Part shown: in pieces, positions 41,900 to 54,630 of the stretch
Position numbering within the stretch: position 1 is the stretch's first letter
Layout of the letters: every line of letters begins with the position of its first letter
Assembly (NCBI GenBank): GCA_946699065.1
Contig: CAMPDV010001786.1
Location: 1-64,000 of the forward strand
Length of the DNA: 64,000 bases
From: Loxodes magnus
Taxonomy: Eukaryota > Ciliophora > Karyorelictea > Loxodida > Loxodidae
Direction of reading: 5' to 3'
Translations under genes and position numbers: made by a program
The notes under the pieces: generated by a model
The model's input: only the letters and a program-made list of their open reading frames with translations
Databases searched by the model: none
What the model was told of the DNA's origin: nothing

Positions 41900-44290
41900 A
41901 TTAACTAGATAAATTTAATTATTTATTCAATTTTTTTAAGTTCTGTTACTGTTATAATCACAAACGATTAAGTGGTCTAAACAAATGTTTCTCACTAAAT
42001 TTACTTATACATTTTGCTAAATAATTCTTAAAATAGTAACTGAAATACATATAAGTGATAAGCTTATTTAATTACTTACATATCGTAAATAATACTTAAA
42101 TAAATGTTCTAATCTTAATGAAATTTCATATCTGAGTCCTAATATTTTACCTAGAAGATAAGAAAATTTCGTATTAGTGACTAATTAAACTTATCTAATT
42201 TAACTAGTTAAAGTACTTATATCTCTAAAGAATAATTTATTAAATTTAAAAACAATAGCAAAACAGTAATTTTCAACATTAAACTGGATATTAAAACTTA
42301 AAAATAGCATCTATTTATAAATAAAACCTAAAATTACTAAGGTATATCTTAAGAAATCTATTATTTAGACTAAAAATAATTAATAGAACTAAAAAAAGGA
42401 AAAGGAAAATAATTTTATTCAAGCTGAGGAATATGAAATAGAACTTAAAAATAATTTAAAAGTTTGATACTAAGTTTAAAATTTAGTATCTAGAATAAAG
42501 ATAATATATAAGATAAAATGAGGAAAAGAAATAATGTCTTGTAATTTGAGCATTTAAATGTAGTGAGAAAATTAAAGATTAAATATATGAATATGGAGCT
42601 TAAAATTTTAAAGATTGAAGAAGATTTAAAAGATAATAGATAGAGGAAAAAAGGGCTAAACAATTCTGTCAATAAAAATTTTTAAATAAAAGAGATTTTT
42701 TTATTTTAAATTTAGCATTATTAATTTAATAGGATAAAGTCCTGGTAAATAATCGCTATCAATTACATAATAACTCTAACAAGTTTTAGCATTCTTATTA
42801 ATTTCTATACATTTAATTCTAAGAAATATCTATATATAAAACCTCAAACTATTAGAAGCTTAAAAAAGTAATTTAATAATAAGAATAGTATAATGAAATA
42901 ATAGCAACAAATAAGGTAATGTAGTTAATTAAAGGTAAATAGCAAATACTAGCAAGTTTAGTATTTTAAATAGAAACTTATAAATAAATTAAATATTCCT
43001 TTCTATAATTGATCTAAACAAAAGCGAAATCTACTTTTATTACTATAAATTTTATAGGCATATCATTAATATTTTATTAACTACATTTACACTAAAATAA
43101 TTAAATTAGCTACTTCTAGTTTAAAATAGTTTTCAAATATAAAGGCTTGAAATAGTCCTTAATATATCAAAGAATAGTAAAATGATCCGAATCTAGAAAA
43201 TAAGATGATAGTAGAGTTATTAGAATGAAGAAGCTAAGAGTTGATTAATTAAATAGTTAAATAAGAACAACTAAAACATAAGAAAATTTGAAAGACAAAA
43301 CTTAAAGTGTTATTATTCTTTTTATAAATAAAGCTTTATTTAGTCTTTTAAGATTCTAAATAATTAAAATTGCAGCTCCTAAGTATCTTTATTCATGAGG
43401 CTGTTTATTCTCTCTATATCACATCTTTCTACTATATAATTTTTCCCTTTACTTTCTACTCAAAACTAGGCTCATATTATTACTAACCCAGGATTCTCTC
43501 TTAATTAGTAAATAGTTAGCGTTATCTAATTGTGCTTTTTTTTGAGTTTTATCTTTGTAATAATACCTTATAAAATACATACTAAACTAAGTACAAAAGC
43601 AAGGTAGAATGATACGAATTAAAAAAGGGTAAGTAACAAGGTTTAATATAAGAACTAGATTAAGGAATAAAGATTTATAGCAGCTTAGAAATAGCCATAC
43701 AAGTGAATATTTAAATTACATATCTTAAAGATAAGAAAAAACTAATCATATAGTAAAAATAGGAAGCAGCAGCTATAATGAATTAACGTATTCTTTGCAA
43801 CTAAATGGTTTTATTCTGATAGTATTCGACTCTAGGTCTTGCTTAATGCTTATTTTTCATTGATGCATTAAAGAAGCATTAGTACGTTTAACAAAGAAAT
43901 TTTAATATCTTACGGAAAATGATTAGAAGATGAAGATAAAAGCCAAAAATTAAAATATTCTAATAAATAACTAATAAAAAGGATTATCTAATTTAAATTA
44001 TTTATCCTTATAGAGTTTAAAAAAAGGCCTTTGCTTATTGAAATATAATACTAATGGAATGTATAATTTTCAAATTTAAAATGCTTCTTTTAATCTATTA
44101 AAATAATATCTTTCTATATTAATCTTAATTATTATCTTACCTATATTAATTAAGTAATATGAACTATAATAATAATCATATAGATAACCTTAAAGCTTAA
44201 TTATATAAAATTAAAATCAGTTACAAGAGGCTTTATTATGTAATTTTTTTTAATTAAACTATTGAATTAATATAGTGCATAATCAAAAAT
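41900..44290. other. AT-rich spacer, at most a short coding-like patch
   Basis: The only protein-like stretch is on plus at 42,510-42,660 (MRKRNNVLQFEHLNVVRKLK, later KILKIEEDLKDNRQRK), too short to call. The rest shows no motif. Confidence 0.35.
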
Positions 44291-44294
44291 TTAT

Positions 44295-47200
44295 TCAGCT
44301 CAATTGACTCTTAATAATATTATTTGATTTCTCAGATAAGTCAAATTCAATTTCTTGAATATCACTAAGAACTTTTTATTTTTTCTACTTCTTTGCCTTT
44401 TATTCCCTTTTTAAATGTTTAAAACTTTCTTAAGAACTCTTTTACAAAGCTTTGAACTTTGAAGACTGATTTTTTTATTTATTTATTGAAGGAAATTTAA
44501 GACCTTGATTTTCCTTTTCGACTATATTTTAAGGAATTAACAAAGAATGCTAATCTGATTATTAGCTTGCCAATATTTATTGTAATAGTGATGATTGATT
44601 CTCTTTTTCTCGATTGTACTATCAAAAGCATTATCTTAAGATTATTAGTTTTTTACTTTTGATACAGTTTGCTCTTCAAAAAACGAAAAGTCATTTAATT
44701 TCTTACAAGCTTAAACTTCTTCTTTCTTTATATTTTCTCCTTTAGACTGTTTTAAAATATTTTCTTTAAAAATTCTTCGTCTCACTTCTTACAAAAGTAT
44801 TTTAAAGCCTCTTTACCTATTTTAGATTTTAAGCAGGTGCGTTAAATGCGTTAAATGTAATCTTTAGCCTTTTTAAACTTCTTCATCTTCTTCATTAAAT
44901 TTCTAAAATATCTAATCATTTTTCCTTTTATTTAAATTAGGTTCTTTTTATGATTTTAATAGTTAAAGGTCAAAATTTTATTGCTCTTATTTTAAAATGA
45001 TATCTTCTACTTCCTATCCCAGGTTTTATAAATAAAAGTCCATTACTTGATCATTCTCATCATTTATATCTTACCGCCCTTCCATCCTAGTAGAAATTAA
45101 AAAATTTCCATCCTGCTTTTGCCTATAATTTGAATAACTAGCGCTAATTTTTTTTTCCTGATATATTTCCTTGAACATTACTACTTTTTTCCTCTCTAGA
45201 TTCTTTTTAAGGATTCTCTTTTATTTTCTTATCTAATTTTTATCTAGTTCTTAGATAAAGTCATCAATCTTTCCTTTATGTTTACACAAGGACATTAAAA
45301 CTGTAGAACTAATGTGAAGCCATCATTATCATTTCGGAATTTACTAGAATTTCTCAGATAATCAGTATAGAAAGAAATGAAAGTTATAATAAAAATCACT
45401 AAAGCAAAGCCGTATTTTAGAATCTATGATTCACTAAAAGAAACGTTTTATGAGAGAAGTCCGCAGTAGATAGTTAAGGTGGATACTAGAATGCTTCATT
45501 TCTAACAGTTATTTAAAGAGATGTTAGCAAAGGCTAATATCTTAACTATAAATTAAAACTTATTTCTAAGATTAGCATAACTAACAGACTTTACAGTTAT
45601 CCTTCATTTATATAAAAAACCCTGAAACTAGTGAAATTGAAAGCTTTCTATAAATATGACAAACTCCCAGTATCAAGCTTCCTTTCTATATCCTAATTAT
45701 AAGAACCCAAACTTGCTTTTTAGAGGAAAAATATGAAGCTTTTATTTTTGCTTTCGTATATAGATGAGTATTGTAAGTGGAACCATTGAACCTCATATAA
45801 TAATCCCAGGTATTCGCATAAAATAAGTATTTTTTTATATTCCTTAGTCCAATATTAAATAGTCGTGTCTTAGGAAACAAATGACTCTTCATCTATATCG
45901 ATATCAGAGAGCAGACCAAACGGATTCTTTTATTTCAGAGAATTAATCGTGAAGAAAAGAACTGTGATAGTGGTGATGTATTAGTTTCTCATGGGAGTCA
46001 AAGTTCTTTAACAAAACTAACGATCAATCAAAGCATAGATGAAGCTGCTAATACAATGCAAGGTAAAAAAACCATAAAGACGAGTTTTATGTAGTATATA
46101 TCGTTATCTCTCCTATCTGATTACACAAAGCAATCGAAACTAAAAATCGAACTATTCATGCTTTCCACATTTTCTTAAAAGGCAAATATTTAATGAAGCT
46201 CTTTGGGCCAATTTAAATCAAAGTTAGAAGTTAGAACAGATAATTAAATATAATTTATAAAATCTTGAAATAGATTGAATGATACTTCTCTAACTTTTCC
46301 GATCTTTAAATAGTTGATTTTATTAAGAATCAGGATATTAATAGAATCAAAGCGCACAAACTTACAAGAATTAATGTATTATCAATTTAATTAGGACACA
46401 TTGAACATTTATTTTTACTTTTTCTTTCATATCCAACTAAGCAAGAATTACACAGATTTCTTATGTAGACTTCTTGACATACCCTTTCCAGTTGATTTAT
46501 TTCCTTTATAACTCATCAGATAAGTAACTTATGTTTGATATTTAAGTACCAAAACACGATTTTTTTCTAAAGTATTCTATAAAATTAGCTGAAGTATAAT
46601 TAGTTCGTCAATATCCTTATAAAGGAAGCATGTCTGCTCCATAGCATATAGCCCCAAAAGGCATCCTTTGCATACAGTTCCATTAAGTTCTAAGGAATAT
46701 TATTTTTGCTTCACAAATTTTACATTTTCCTGACAGTTCCTAAGCTTCTCCTTATATAAAATTTCTTAGTCTTATGTCAATAAATAGCGAAGAGCTTACA
46801 TCAGAGATAGCATCGTTTATAACGATAGCATTAGTAATTAAATTAAGTTGCCTATGAGTTCCAGGAGTAGAAGTGACTACTATTCAATCAACAGTGAAAA
46901 TACCATTAACTTTTACATACTTGCTATTTATAATAGAAACCTATTGGTCTTTTGCAGGTTCAATGGTCAGTTCAGATGTTTAATCATTTTATACTATTTA
47001 ACTTAATTTATCCTTCAAAAAAATATAGTGCTATTGATTCATTTGCTGACTTGACACTAACTCTATTTCAATTAAAAAAAAGCACTCTAAACCTATCTTT
47101 GTGGCTAAAATAGTGAATTACAGTCAATAGTTAAGCTATAAAAGCCTATACTTTGATTGCTAATAAATTGCATCTTAAAAGCTCTTGAAGCAAAATCTGG

Positions 47201-47430
47201 ACCATATTAGTAGAATTATACACGAAGAGTTAGCAAATTTCTATTTAGTTATAGTTAGGAGTTAGTACTGGCTCAAAATTATCGTTTGATATAGCTCCAC
47301 CTTATCCCTTCCCATTCAAAGCTCTGCTATAGATGAAATAATTTGAATCAAACACAGGAATTTCCCTTTATCAGCATATTTGAATTGAACAGTTTCTCCT
47401 TAGAATTCAGTTCAGTTTAATTAAAGCCAA
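44295..47430 (-). pseudogene. C-terminal part of a beta-helix/cysteine-rich multi-TM ciliate surface protein
   Basis: This belongs to the large ciliate family with an extracellular parallel beta-helix, a GCC2/GCC3-like Cys region, several membrane spans and a cytosolic tail. On minus, in order: beta-helix end (ALNGKGQGGAI, then YGPDFASRAFKM near 47.2 kb); the membrane-proximal linker (VNGIFTVDWIVVTSTPGTH); Cys-rich region (CKICEAK, CYGADMLPLQGYWRTNYTS near 46.65 kb, CNSCLVGYERKSKNKCSMCP near 46.4 kb); spans with the family signature MRIPGIIIWGSMVPLTI and GFLQLGYRKEAWYWEF (45.6-45.8 kb); and an acidic/Gln-rich tail ending at TGA 44,295. At least three frame changes occur, one at an A-run near 45,150. 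The N-terminal helix is missing: the sequence meets a kelch copy at 47,430. It is either a truncated relic or a gene with homopolymer errors. Its ligand is unknown. Confidence 0.75.
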
Positions 47431-47434
47431 TTAT

Positions 47435-49002
47435 TAGCAAAATATGAAATCTGGTCTAATCTACACTAATATAAAATTGCAAATATAATTACTTTCAAAT
47501 ATAAGAAAGATCTATAACATTAAAGTCTAATAATTTTAAGAAGAAGAAATTAACATTTAGAGCATGTGTTATCATATCACTTCAATAGAATAAATAACTT
47601 CAAACGATTTAGTTATATCAGGATCAAAAAATATTGAATAAAATAATTTTATTATATATATAAAAAATGGTATCTAAGAAAGCAAAGACCTCTCCAACAA
47701 AATTTACCAATTAACCTGACCTTTCTAACGACTTCTATTTACTGCAATTGGATAATCAGAAGCTAGCAAAAGAAGTGTAAGATCTTAAATAAATAACTTA
47801 ATCTCTAATGCTAACAATCAACAGATTGTTAAATGAATAAAATCCTAAAGAAAAATTTAAATAATAGACATCTTCTTAAAAGATGTAAAGATAAATTACC
47901 TAAATCGAATGGAATCTAAGACTAAACTTCGACCAAAGAATTAGTTAATTAGAGCAAATCAAGATTAACTAATGTTCTAATCCAAAATCAAGAGGAGTGC
48001 AGAACAAGTCACTTTCCTATCAGAAAATAGAAAAAAGATGTTGATATTGTAAAAAATATGGTCACAAGGTAAATCAATGCTATAGATTCAAGAGTAAATA
48101 ATATGAAGAAACGAAGAGAGGAATTTAAAATTTATTTAAGATTTATTGTACACCAAACGGAATTTTATACTAGAAAAAAAGATTTTAACCTTACTAAGAA
48201 GCTCCAAAGATTACAGATGCACTAAGACGATATAAGAGATGACAAGTAGGATTTGATTTCCAAGCACAAAATAGAGGATAAAATAAACAATTTATAAGAA
48301 TTTATGATCCGGAAAAACCAGATGAATATGACATTGAAGAATTTTGATTTGGATAAACTTTTACAAACTCTAATTTCCTGACTAACCAAATAAAGGTGAA
48401 GTCACTTTAATAAATTATGTTATGTTATATATTCTAAAGATAAAGTTGAGAATTATTAGATATAATTTCAAAGGTACTTCCACAAAACTAAATCCAACAA
48501 GAGAAACTTAATTTATATATTATCTGGGAAATATGACGATTGTATATTTGAGTGTGAAGTTTTCGATATAAACAATAAAAGTTTTAGAAACATTTAGACT
48601 ATACGAAATCAAGTAAATCTTTTTGGTTGCGATTACAGTTATTAAAAATTTATATTTTTGGAAGTTGAAACTAAAAAAAAGGAGGCTAAGATACAATATA
48701 GATATTCGATTATAGAAGAAACGAATGAAATATACGTGACTAAGTAATAATAAAAAAAGGTAGAAACTTCTGCTATTTTCATTCCTTAAATATAGTCTTA
48801 TTTTATTTTCTCTAATCTAAATTCTATAGATACTTAGATATTCGATTTTAAAATAATATAAGTTAAAGGTTAAAAATATCCATTAAATTGATTAAGTGAT
48901 TATATTTAGCCAATATGAAGTGGGAATCTAGTTTATTAATACAGAAGTGATGATTAACTATTAAGTTACGATTTAAGAAGTGAAAAGTGGACTAAACTTT
49001 GA
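47435..49002 (+). pseudogene. Kelch-like paralog A, interrupted by a zinc-knuckle ORF
   Basis: It is homologous along its length to the intact kelch gene at 57,707-58,621: left part 47,435-47,650, right part about 48,430-49,002 (CEVFDINNKSF, VNLFGCDYSYQKF, then VYQYRSDDQLLSYDLRSEKW). The conserved TGA is at 49,000-49,002 and similarity to the sister stops there. A ~0.78-kb segment carrying the zinc-knuckle ORF lies inside it where the sister gene is continuous. A further single-base loss occurs in the A-run before the FGGW kelch motif. Clearly not functional as a kelch protein. Confidence 0.8.
47667..48347 (+). CDS. Coiled-coil/CCHC zinc-knuckle protein 1 (gag-like), inserted in kelch copy A
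   Basis: The 226-residue frame opens MVSKKAKTSPTKFTN, continues through Gln-rich coiled coil (LAKEVQDLKQITQSL) to a CCHC knuckle CWYCKKYGHKVNQC (C-x2-C-x4-H-x4-C), then a basic linker and an acidic end (YDPEKPDEYDIEEF) before TGA 48,345-48,347. CCHC knuckles of this spacing bind single-stranded nucleic acid and occur in retroelement Gag and LINE ORF1 proteins as well as host RNA-binding proteins. The Trp of CWYC is written TGA. The closest relative in the window is the gene at 54,631. It splits a kelch paralog, so the segment arrived there secondarily. No reverse transcriptase, protease or terminal repeat is seen next to it. Confidence 0.72.
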
Positions 49003-49284
49003 GAGTATTAAGTACATTTAGAGATTTTAATAGAGAATAGATTTACTCTAAATATTTTAAGTATAAGTTTTATCAAAATTATTTATATAAAAAGAGTAAT
49101 TATTTCAAATTTGTTTGAATCTTCAATGTCTTTAGTATTGATGAAATTAAGATTAATTTTCTTGATTTATTTCTTTAGGTCAAATCCCAACCATTTTCTA
49201 TTGAACTCATTATTAACTTATTAGAAATAGGGAAATTCTTTGTTTTACTTGGCTTAGTTTTTTCCTTAAAGTAAACTTTCACTT

Positions 49285-49684
49285 ATGCAGCATATTAAAA
49301 TATATCTTACTATTACTTTTATATTATTCTCTTTTATTTTTATTAAAATTGCTAGCAACTTAATACTTTATACCTTATCCACTTATAGCACCGTTATATA
49401 TTATTCTTCGATCGGGAATTTTTCATGTTGGAGAATATTACTCTATATTAATTGGATTATTGAGCTATTAGATTCAATAGCTAGTCATTTATAGCATAAA
49501 AGAGATAAGGATAAACATTTAATTTAACTTAGGCTTAATAAGGTTTTTTCTTTCTTAGTAGCGATAATAAATAAAATAAGCTTTAGCTTAAAAAGGGAAA
49601 TTCTTATATCAGCAAAGTTTATCCTCTTTAATATTTTTATAATGCTTATATATTTAAACAGCTTTCAATAGTAAAATATAAACC
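49285..49684 (+). CDS. Possible small membrane protein
   Basis: From ATG 49,285 a frame with two or more hydrophobic segments runs past TAG (read as Gln) into basic sequence (QHKRDKDKHLIQLRLNKVF) and another hydrophobic stretch before reaching the tRNA-Thr relic. With no absolute stops, hydrophobic AT-rich frames arise easily, so this may be a shadow. No family is recognised. Confidence 0.25.
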
Positions 49685-49753
49685 TCTATGGCACAGTTGG
49701 CAGAGCATTCGCATTGTAAGAGAAAAGACAAGGTTCGAGCCCGCGTGGAGCTT
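49682..49753 (+). pseudogene. Decayed tRNA-Thr (anticodon TGT)
   Basis: The sequence TATGGCACAGTTGGCAGAGC is a typical tRNA 5' half, the loop ATTGTAA gives anticodon TGT, and GGTTCGAGCC is the T-loop/B box. A T6 tract follows at once. Pairing is imperfect: about one mismatch each in acceptor, D and anticodon stems and two in the T stem. That suggests a relic or a tRNA-derived fragment rather than a working gene. Confidence 0.75.
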
Positions 49754-50206
49754 TTTTAAAAAGAATAAATTTTATTTAAATAAAAGCATAATAAGATGAA
49801 AATTATATTAAGAAATAGAAATTAAACTAGGAAAGGCTTTAAGTAGTCAATTCAAATACTCTTCATACTATCCAAATAACTATACAATATACTAAACTTT
49901 GAGTTAAAAAACAATTGGTGATTATATTTTAAAGCATATATTTAGCTGAAATATTTTAACAAAGGATAATAAAATAGAAGGAATAATAACTTATAATAAT
50001 GCTGATGCTTTAGAAGAATATTTTATTTAGCTTAAAGAATTAAAATAAAAACTAATATCCAAATTAAAAATGCTAAGAATAAATCTATATCTTGGATATT
50101 TAATTCTTGCTATAGACTAATATTTTTAAAATAATTGTAAGTAATTAGATCTCATAGTTATCTTGACCTATTAAATAGTTATTTTAATTCTAATTTTAGG
50201 CTTTTA

Positions 50207-50983
50207 ATGGAAAATAAAGAGCCAACTAAATATTAGATCCCATCAAATATAAGAGCAAATGATTCTTAGTGATTCTTACCTCTGCAAGTCACATTAATGA
50301 CTATTCAATATAAATCCTTGGAGATTTTCTTTTTGGTAATATTTTATATGCCTGAAGCAATAGCAATGGCTTTATTTATGTTCATTTCTTACTTTTTCTC
50401 TTAGAAAGTGAAAGTAAAAATAATTGAAGTTTGTCTAATTTTGCTTTATCTCTAGTATATTACAAGTTCCTCACTTTAAACTTAAATCTATGAGAAATAA
50501 TATATAACTGTGCTTAAAAACTCTTAAATTGAGATAAATTTTGAAAGTATTTGATTATAAAAGTTTCTGAGTAACAAGTATGAAATTAAAATCCTAGACA
50601 AAGAGAAAAAATCTTTAATAAAACTCAAGAGTGAAAATAAAAAATAGCTATCTATAAAAATAGGTTAATAGATAGAAAATTATAGCTAATAATCATTATG
50701 TGTTATTAACTGGAAATAACAAACTTAAGAGCATTTTCTATGAACTATATTTAAGAGCTTCCTTTCATAATAATTTATTTATAAAATCTTAATAATTTAA
50801 GTTATTTTTTAATAGAACCAGAGACATTTAGATGATGAGGCTATAATAAGAAAATAACAATCAGATTAGATGAACCTTGTAAATAAAAGTTAAAAACTAA
50901 TAAATTTATTTTCCACATTAGAACATTAAGAAAGCATAGTATCTTCTTAGATAAGGGTTTTAATCCATACCAAGCATATTTGA
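50207..50983 (+). CDS. Unknown protein, 258 residues, N-terminal hydrophobic hairpin
   Basis: One uninterrupted frame of exactly 259 codons runs from ATG 50,207 (MENKEPTKYQIPSNIRAND) to TGA 50,981-50,983. Two hydrophobic segments (residues ~35-75, IFFLVIFYMPEAIAMALFMF and a following helix) are followed by a Lys/Gln-rich soluble part with coiled-coil character (KILDKEKKSLIKLKSENKK) and an acidic C-terminal region (RHLDDEAIIRKQQSDQMN). Gln is mostly TAA/TAG and at least three Trp are TGA. Family unknown. It probably sits in a membrane with its C-terminal part in the cytosol. Confidence 0.55.
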
Positions 50984-51498
50984 AGAATTAGAATATTAAT
51001 TAGAATATTTCTTTATTATTTCAAGATAATGATCTAAGATAGTTAAATTTAGCTTAAATAATTAAAACTAATAGTTATATTTCAAATAGATAAACTCATT
51101 ATTTCAAAATTTAAATAGTCTAATAAAGCTTTATTAAACTAAAGAAATAAACTAGTTATAGATAATTAAAGTATTAGCTAGTAAAGGATATTAATGTTCT
51201 TATTCTTAAGCATATTTTTCCTCAATCCAATTTAAAATAAAAATAATAATGTTTTAAGCTTTAAGACAGCAACTACTCATATAATACAAATCACATACTA
51301 GTATTAGCATTTATATGTTTTATAATTTAGTAGGAAATATATAGTTAGAATAATAAAGCATATTATAAATCTTTTCTATTATTTAAAATATAAATCTCTC
51401 ACTTTAAATATCTAAATTAATTTCAATTTCCTTTAAAATTGTAGAATCAACGATAATTATAAATGTACCAATAGTAATAAAACTAGAGTGTTAAGATT

Positions 51499-52387
51499 AT
51501 GTATCTCAGGAAAATCATAAGAAGATTATAAACGTTTGATAGAAATTTAATTTTTGGTAGATTTGGTTTAGGAGTCGTTAAATAAGAAATTTGTGCAGGT
51601 ATTAGAGAAATTCCATAATACCATAATGTATCCACTATATATAAAAATACGAGTAAAAGGTAAACTTATTCGATAACCTCTTAGAAGATTAAAAGTAAAA
51701 AGCTAAATATAGAAAAGATTGATTATCATTTCCCTTGGATAGAATAAATTTATGAAGATACTTTGCTAATTTCAGGTGCTAAGAATATCAATCAAGATAA
51801 ATTTACTGTTTATTCTGATTAAAAAGTAGATAATTTTTAAATGCTGTTTAAGAGGTATTTTCATAGAACTAACTACAATAGAAAAATAAGATTAACATTA
51901 TTTCAGGATAAAGTCGAGAGGAAATAGATATACCAAGCTGTGAAGTTTTCAATATAAATACCAAAACTTTCCAAAGCATATAATAAATTCTAACTCCAGT
52001 ACATGTATTTGGATGTGATTCATATGATTAGAAAGTTTATGTATTTGGAGGTTGGAATCTTGAAAAAAGTGGCTAAAATAGTATATAGATAATGATAACA
52101 ACAGTGATGTATGAGTGAAAAGTATTTAGATAATAACTAAAAAAGTATAAAATACAGCTATCTACATTCCTTACCAACATTTTTTTCTTATTTATGCAAA
52201 TCTTAACGCAATAGAAACTCAAATATTTGACTTGAAGCAAATAAACATCAGAGGTTAATAATATCCATATATTCTTGGAAGCGACTTTACCAAACCAGTT
52301 TTAAGCAAAAATGTAGTATATTAATTTAGGAGTGATAATTAATTACTCTTCTACGAATTGAAAAACGAAAAGTGGACCAAAGTTTGA
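51499..52387 (+). pseudogene. Kelch-like paralog C, frameshifted
   Basis: It aligns with the intact kelch gene from MYLRKIIRRLQTFDRN to the end: LLISGAKNINQDKFTVYS, CEVFNINTKTF, VHVFGCDSYDQKVYVFGGW, TQIFDLKQINIRGQQYP, VVYQFRSDNQLLFYELKN, then the conserved TGA at 52,385-52,387 after KWTKV. The Trp of FGGW is TGG here. Two single-frame changes (near 51,890 and 52,115) break it. The true start may lie slightly upstream of the ATG at 51,499. Confidence 0.72.
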
Positions 52388-52929
52388 AAAACTCCTTAAA
52401 TTATTTATTTTTTTAATAAAGTAAACAAAAAATTTTTTTTAATTCAAAGAATTTCATAAAATAAAAAATCACAATATCACTAGTACAATAGTATGAAGCT
52501 TACTAGTAAAAAGGGTTATAGTTTAAATAAGTTTGATACTCTTATAGTTATATTTTTGTTGTATTTTATTTACTATGCTATTTCATATTATAATTAATGT
52601 ACTAATACTAAAAAGTTTTTGATGAGCCTTCTAAATCATTATTTAGCATACCTTTTTAAGATCACAACTAATTAATAAAAGAAAACTTTATCAATCAAAA
52701 TTGTTATGCCTCACTTGCTAAACTATTTCTATGAGTTTTGGATCGCTGAGTTCTTAATTGATTCTGACTTATTAAATACAATACTATTAATAGATTTTGA
52801 TTTCTATTACTTTCAATGTGCTAGCAACCTATTTTTTTCAATCTCTTAAGAAAAAATTAATAAAAACATGAATTTTGTCTAAATTAAGCAAGCATAAAAA
52901 TGCAAGCAGAAAGCAATTTAATAAGTATT

Positions 52930-54237
52930 CTTTATCTTAGAAAGATCTTAAGGTAACTTCCATTTACTAAAGAAAGCTAAATTTTAGCAAAGCTTGGTAT
53001 AGGAAATTTAAATATGAAATATGTTATAATCTTTGATATTAAATGGATCTATTAAGTATAATTACAATGTGATTGAATACTAATGTCAAAAAGAATTATA
53101 GCGTTAATAATTAAAATTTACAGAAGAGTTAACTAATATCAAAGAGATTGATATTTATAATATTTTTATAGAGCAAACTTCAGAAGATGCTTTAATAATA
53201 CCAGGAGCTTAGAATATTCAATAATAAAGGCTTATTATTCACTCCAGTAATAATAATAAGATAAAAAAGTTTCAATACTTTGATTATTGGGACATTACTG
53301 CACTACTTATAATTATATTTCATGCGAATTATGTTAAGTATAAGAGTTTATGTAGGTTTATAGTCAACCTCTAGTTAATTCTTCCTGCTCCTGTTCTTTT
53401 GTTTCTTCTATGTTAGTTATAATATGTGTTGATGAAAATTTTTAAAGTATTTGCCAATCTTAGGGATTTTACTTTTTATAAAGTTTGAATTAATATAATT
53501 TTAGTAATACATAATTAGTTTTTTATAATCTTTTTCATAAAGTGTTTTTCGATTAGATAATTCCTAGCAGACATTTTTATAGAAAGTACATTCAAATATA
53601 TGATTAAGTTCGTCATAGCTAAACCACATGCCCAATCAATCCCATTTTATGTGTTTATTGACGCGTACCCTCTAGTAATAAAATTGGAAATTATGAGATG
53701 TAACATAAAAAATATTTTTCATAAGACTAGATTCAATAAAAGTTGCTTATATTTTATCAAAAGCATATTAATTAAGCAATAGAGAAGAGTGTAAGATCTT
53801 CAATACAAGTACTAAAATTTTAGAAACATCGAGAAGATTAAAGAACCAGTGTTTATTTTTGGATGTAACTAAGCTAATAAATATTTATACTTTCGGAGGA
53901 TGAAATTTTGAAAAAATATGATTAAAATTTAATTTAAATGTATGATTAATTAAGAAAAGAGTGAAATATAAGTAACTAAGTAATAACTAAAAAGGTTTAA
54001 ACTTCTGCTATTTTTATTCCTAAACTATGATCCTTTCTCATATACTCTAATAACAATTCTATTGATACTCAGATATTTGATTTTAAGGAAATAAAAATTA
54101 AAGAAGAGAATTATTCAGTAAGTAGATATGTTGATTATACTTAGCCATTATTAAGTAGAAGTATAGTTTTCTAATATAAAAGTGATAATGGATTATTTGG
54201 CTGCTATATAAGTAGTGAAAGATGGATTGAACTTTGA
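52930..54237 (+). pseudogene. Kelch-like paralog B, interrupted and degraded
   Basis: Homology to the intact kelch gene begins near 52,970 (ILAKLGIGN; compare ILSKFGIGI in the intact copy). It continues at 53,170 (EQTSEDALIIPGAQNIQ), breaks at about 53,285, resumes near 53,670 (NIFHKTRFNKS, compare YFHKTKFNKR), shows a kelch core TFGGWNFEK near 53,890 and ends at the shared TGA 54,235-54,237. About 390 bp of unrelated sequence sits inside it. Several frame changes occur in the last third. Confidence 0.62.
53285..53670. other. About 390-bp insert within kelch paralog B
   Basis: This segment has no counterpart in paralogs A, C or D. It has no long ORF, tail or terminal repeat that I can identify. 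Its ends are approximate because the flanking kelch sequence is diverged. Confidence 0.45.
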
Positions 54238-54598
54238 GAGCTTTATATCAAATAACTCTTATATTCCTATTAATTAATTAATTCTGAAATAGATATAGTT
54301 TCATATGAAGGTATATATATTAAAGCATCTCTTTATAATTTACAAAGCTAACTTTTTAGTTTGATTAGCTAAGTTTTGCTAATGTAAACTTATTTTGCGT
54401 GATTAAGCAATTATTTGCATATGGAAGAAGTTTAAAAGCTAAGCACTGATAATCTTTATTTTATTAATCTTGCAAAGCCTTGAAAGTCATTTGAAGGATT
54501 TTAAATTTATATAGTGATCGTCTAGAATTAATTGGATCATAAGAAGATAGAAAAAGGTTATTTAAACTGGATCTATTAGATATTAGAATAAGAGTTAA

Positions 54599-54615
54599 AT
54601 TATTGAGAGAGGAGT
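54599..54615 (+). repeat. 17-bp direct repeat, left copy
   Basis: attattgagagaggagt occurs here and at 55,463-55,479, bracketing the zinc-knuckle gene 2. It resembles a target-site duplication. Confidence 0.9.
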
Positions 54616-54630
54616 AAAAAAAAAAAAAAG

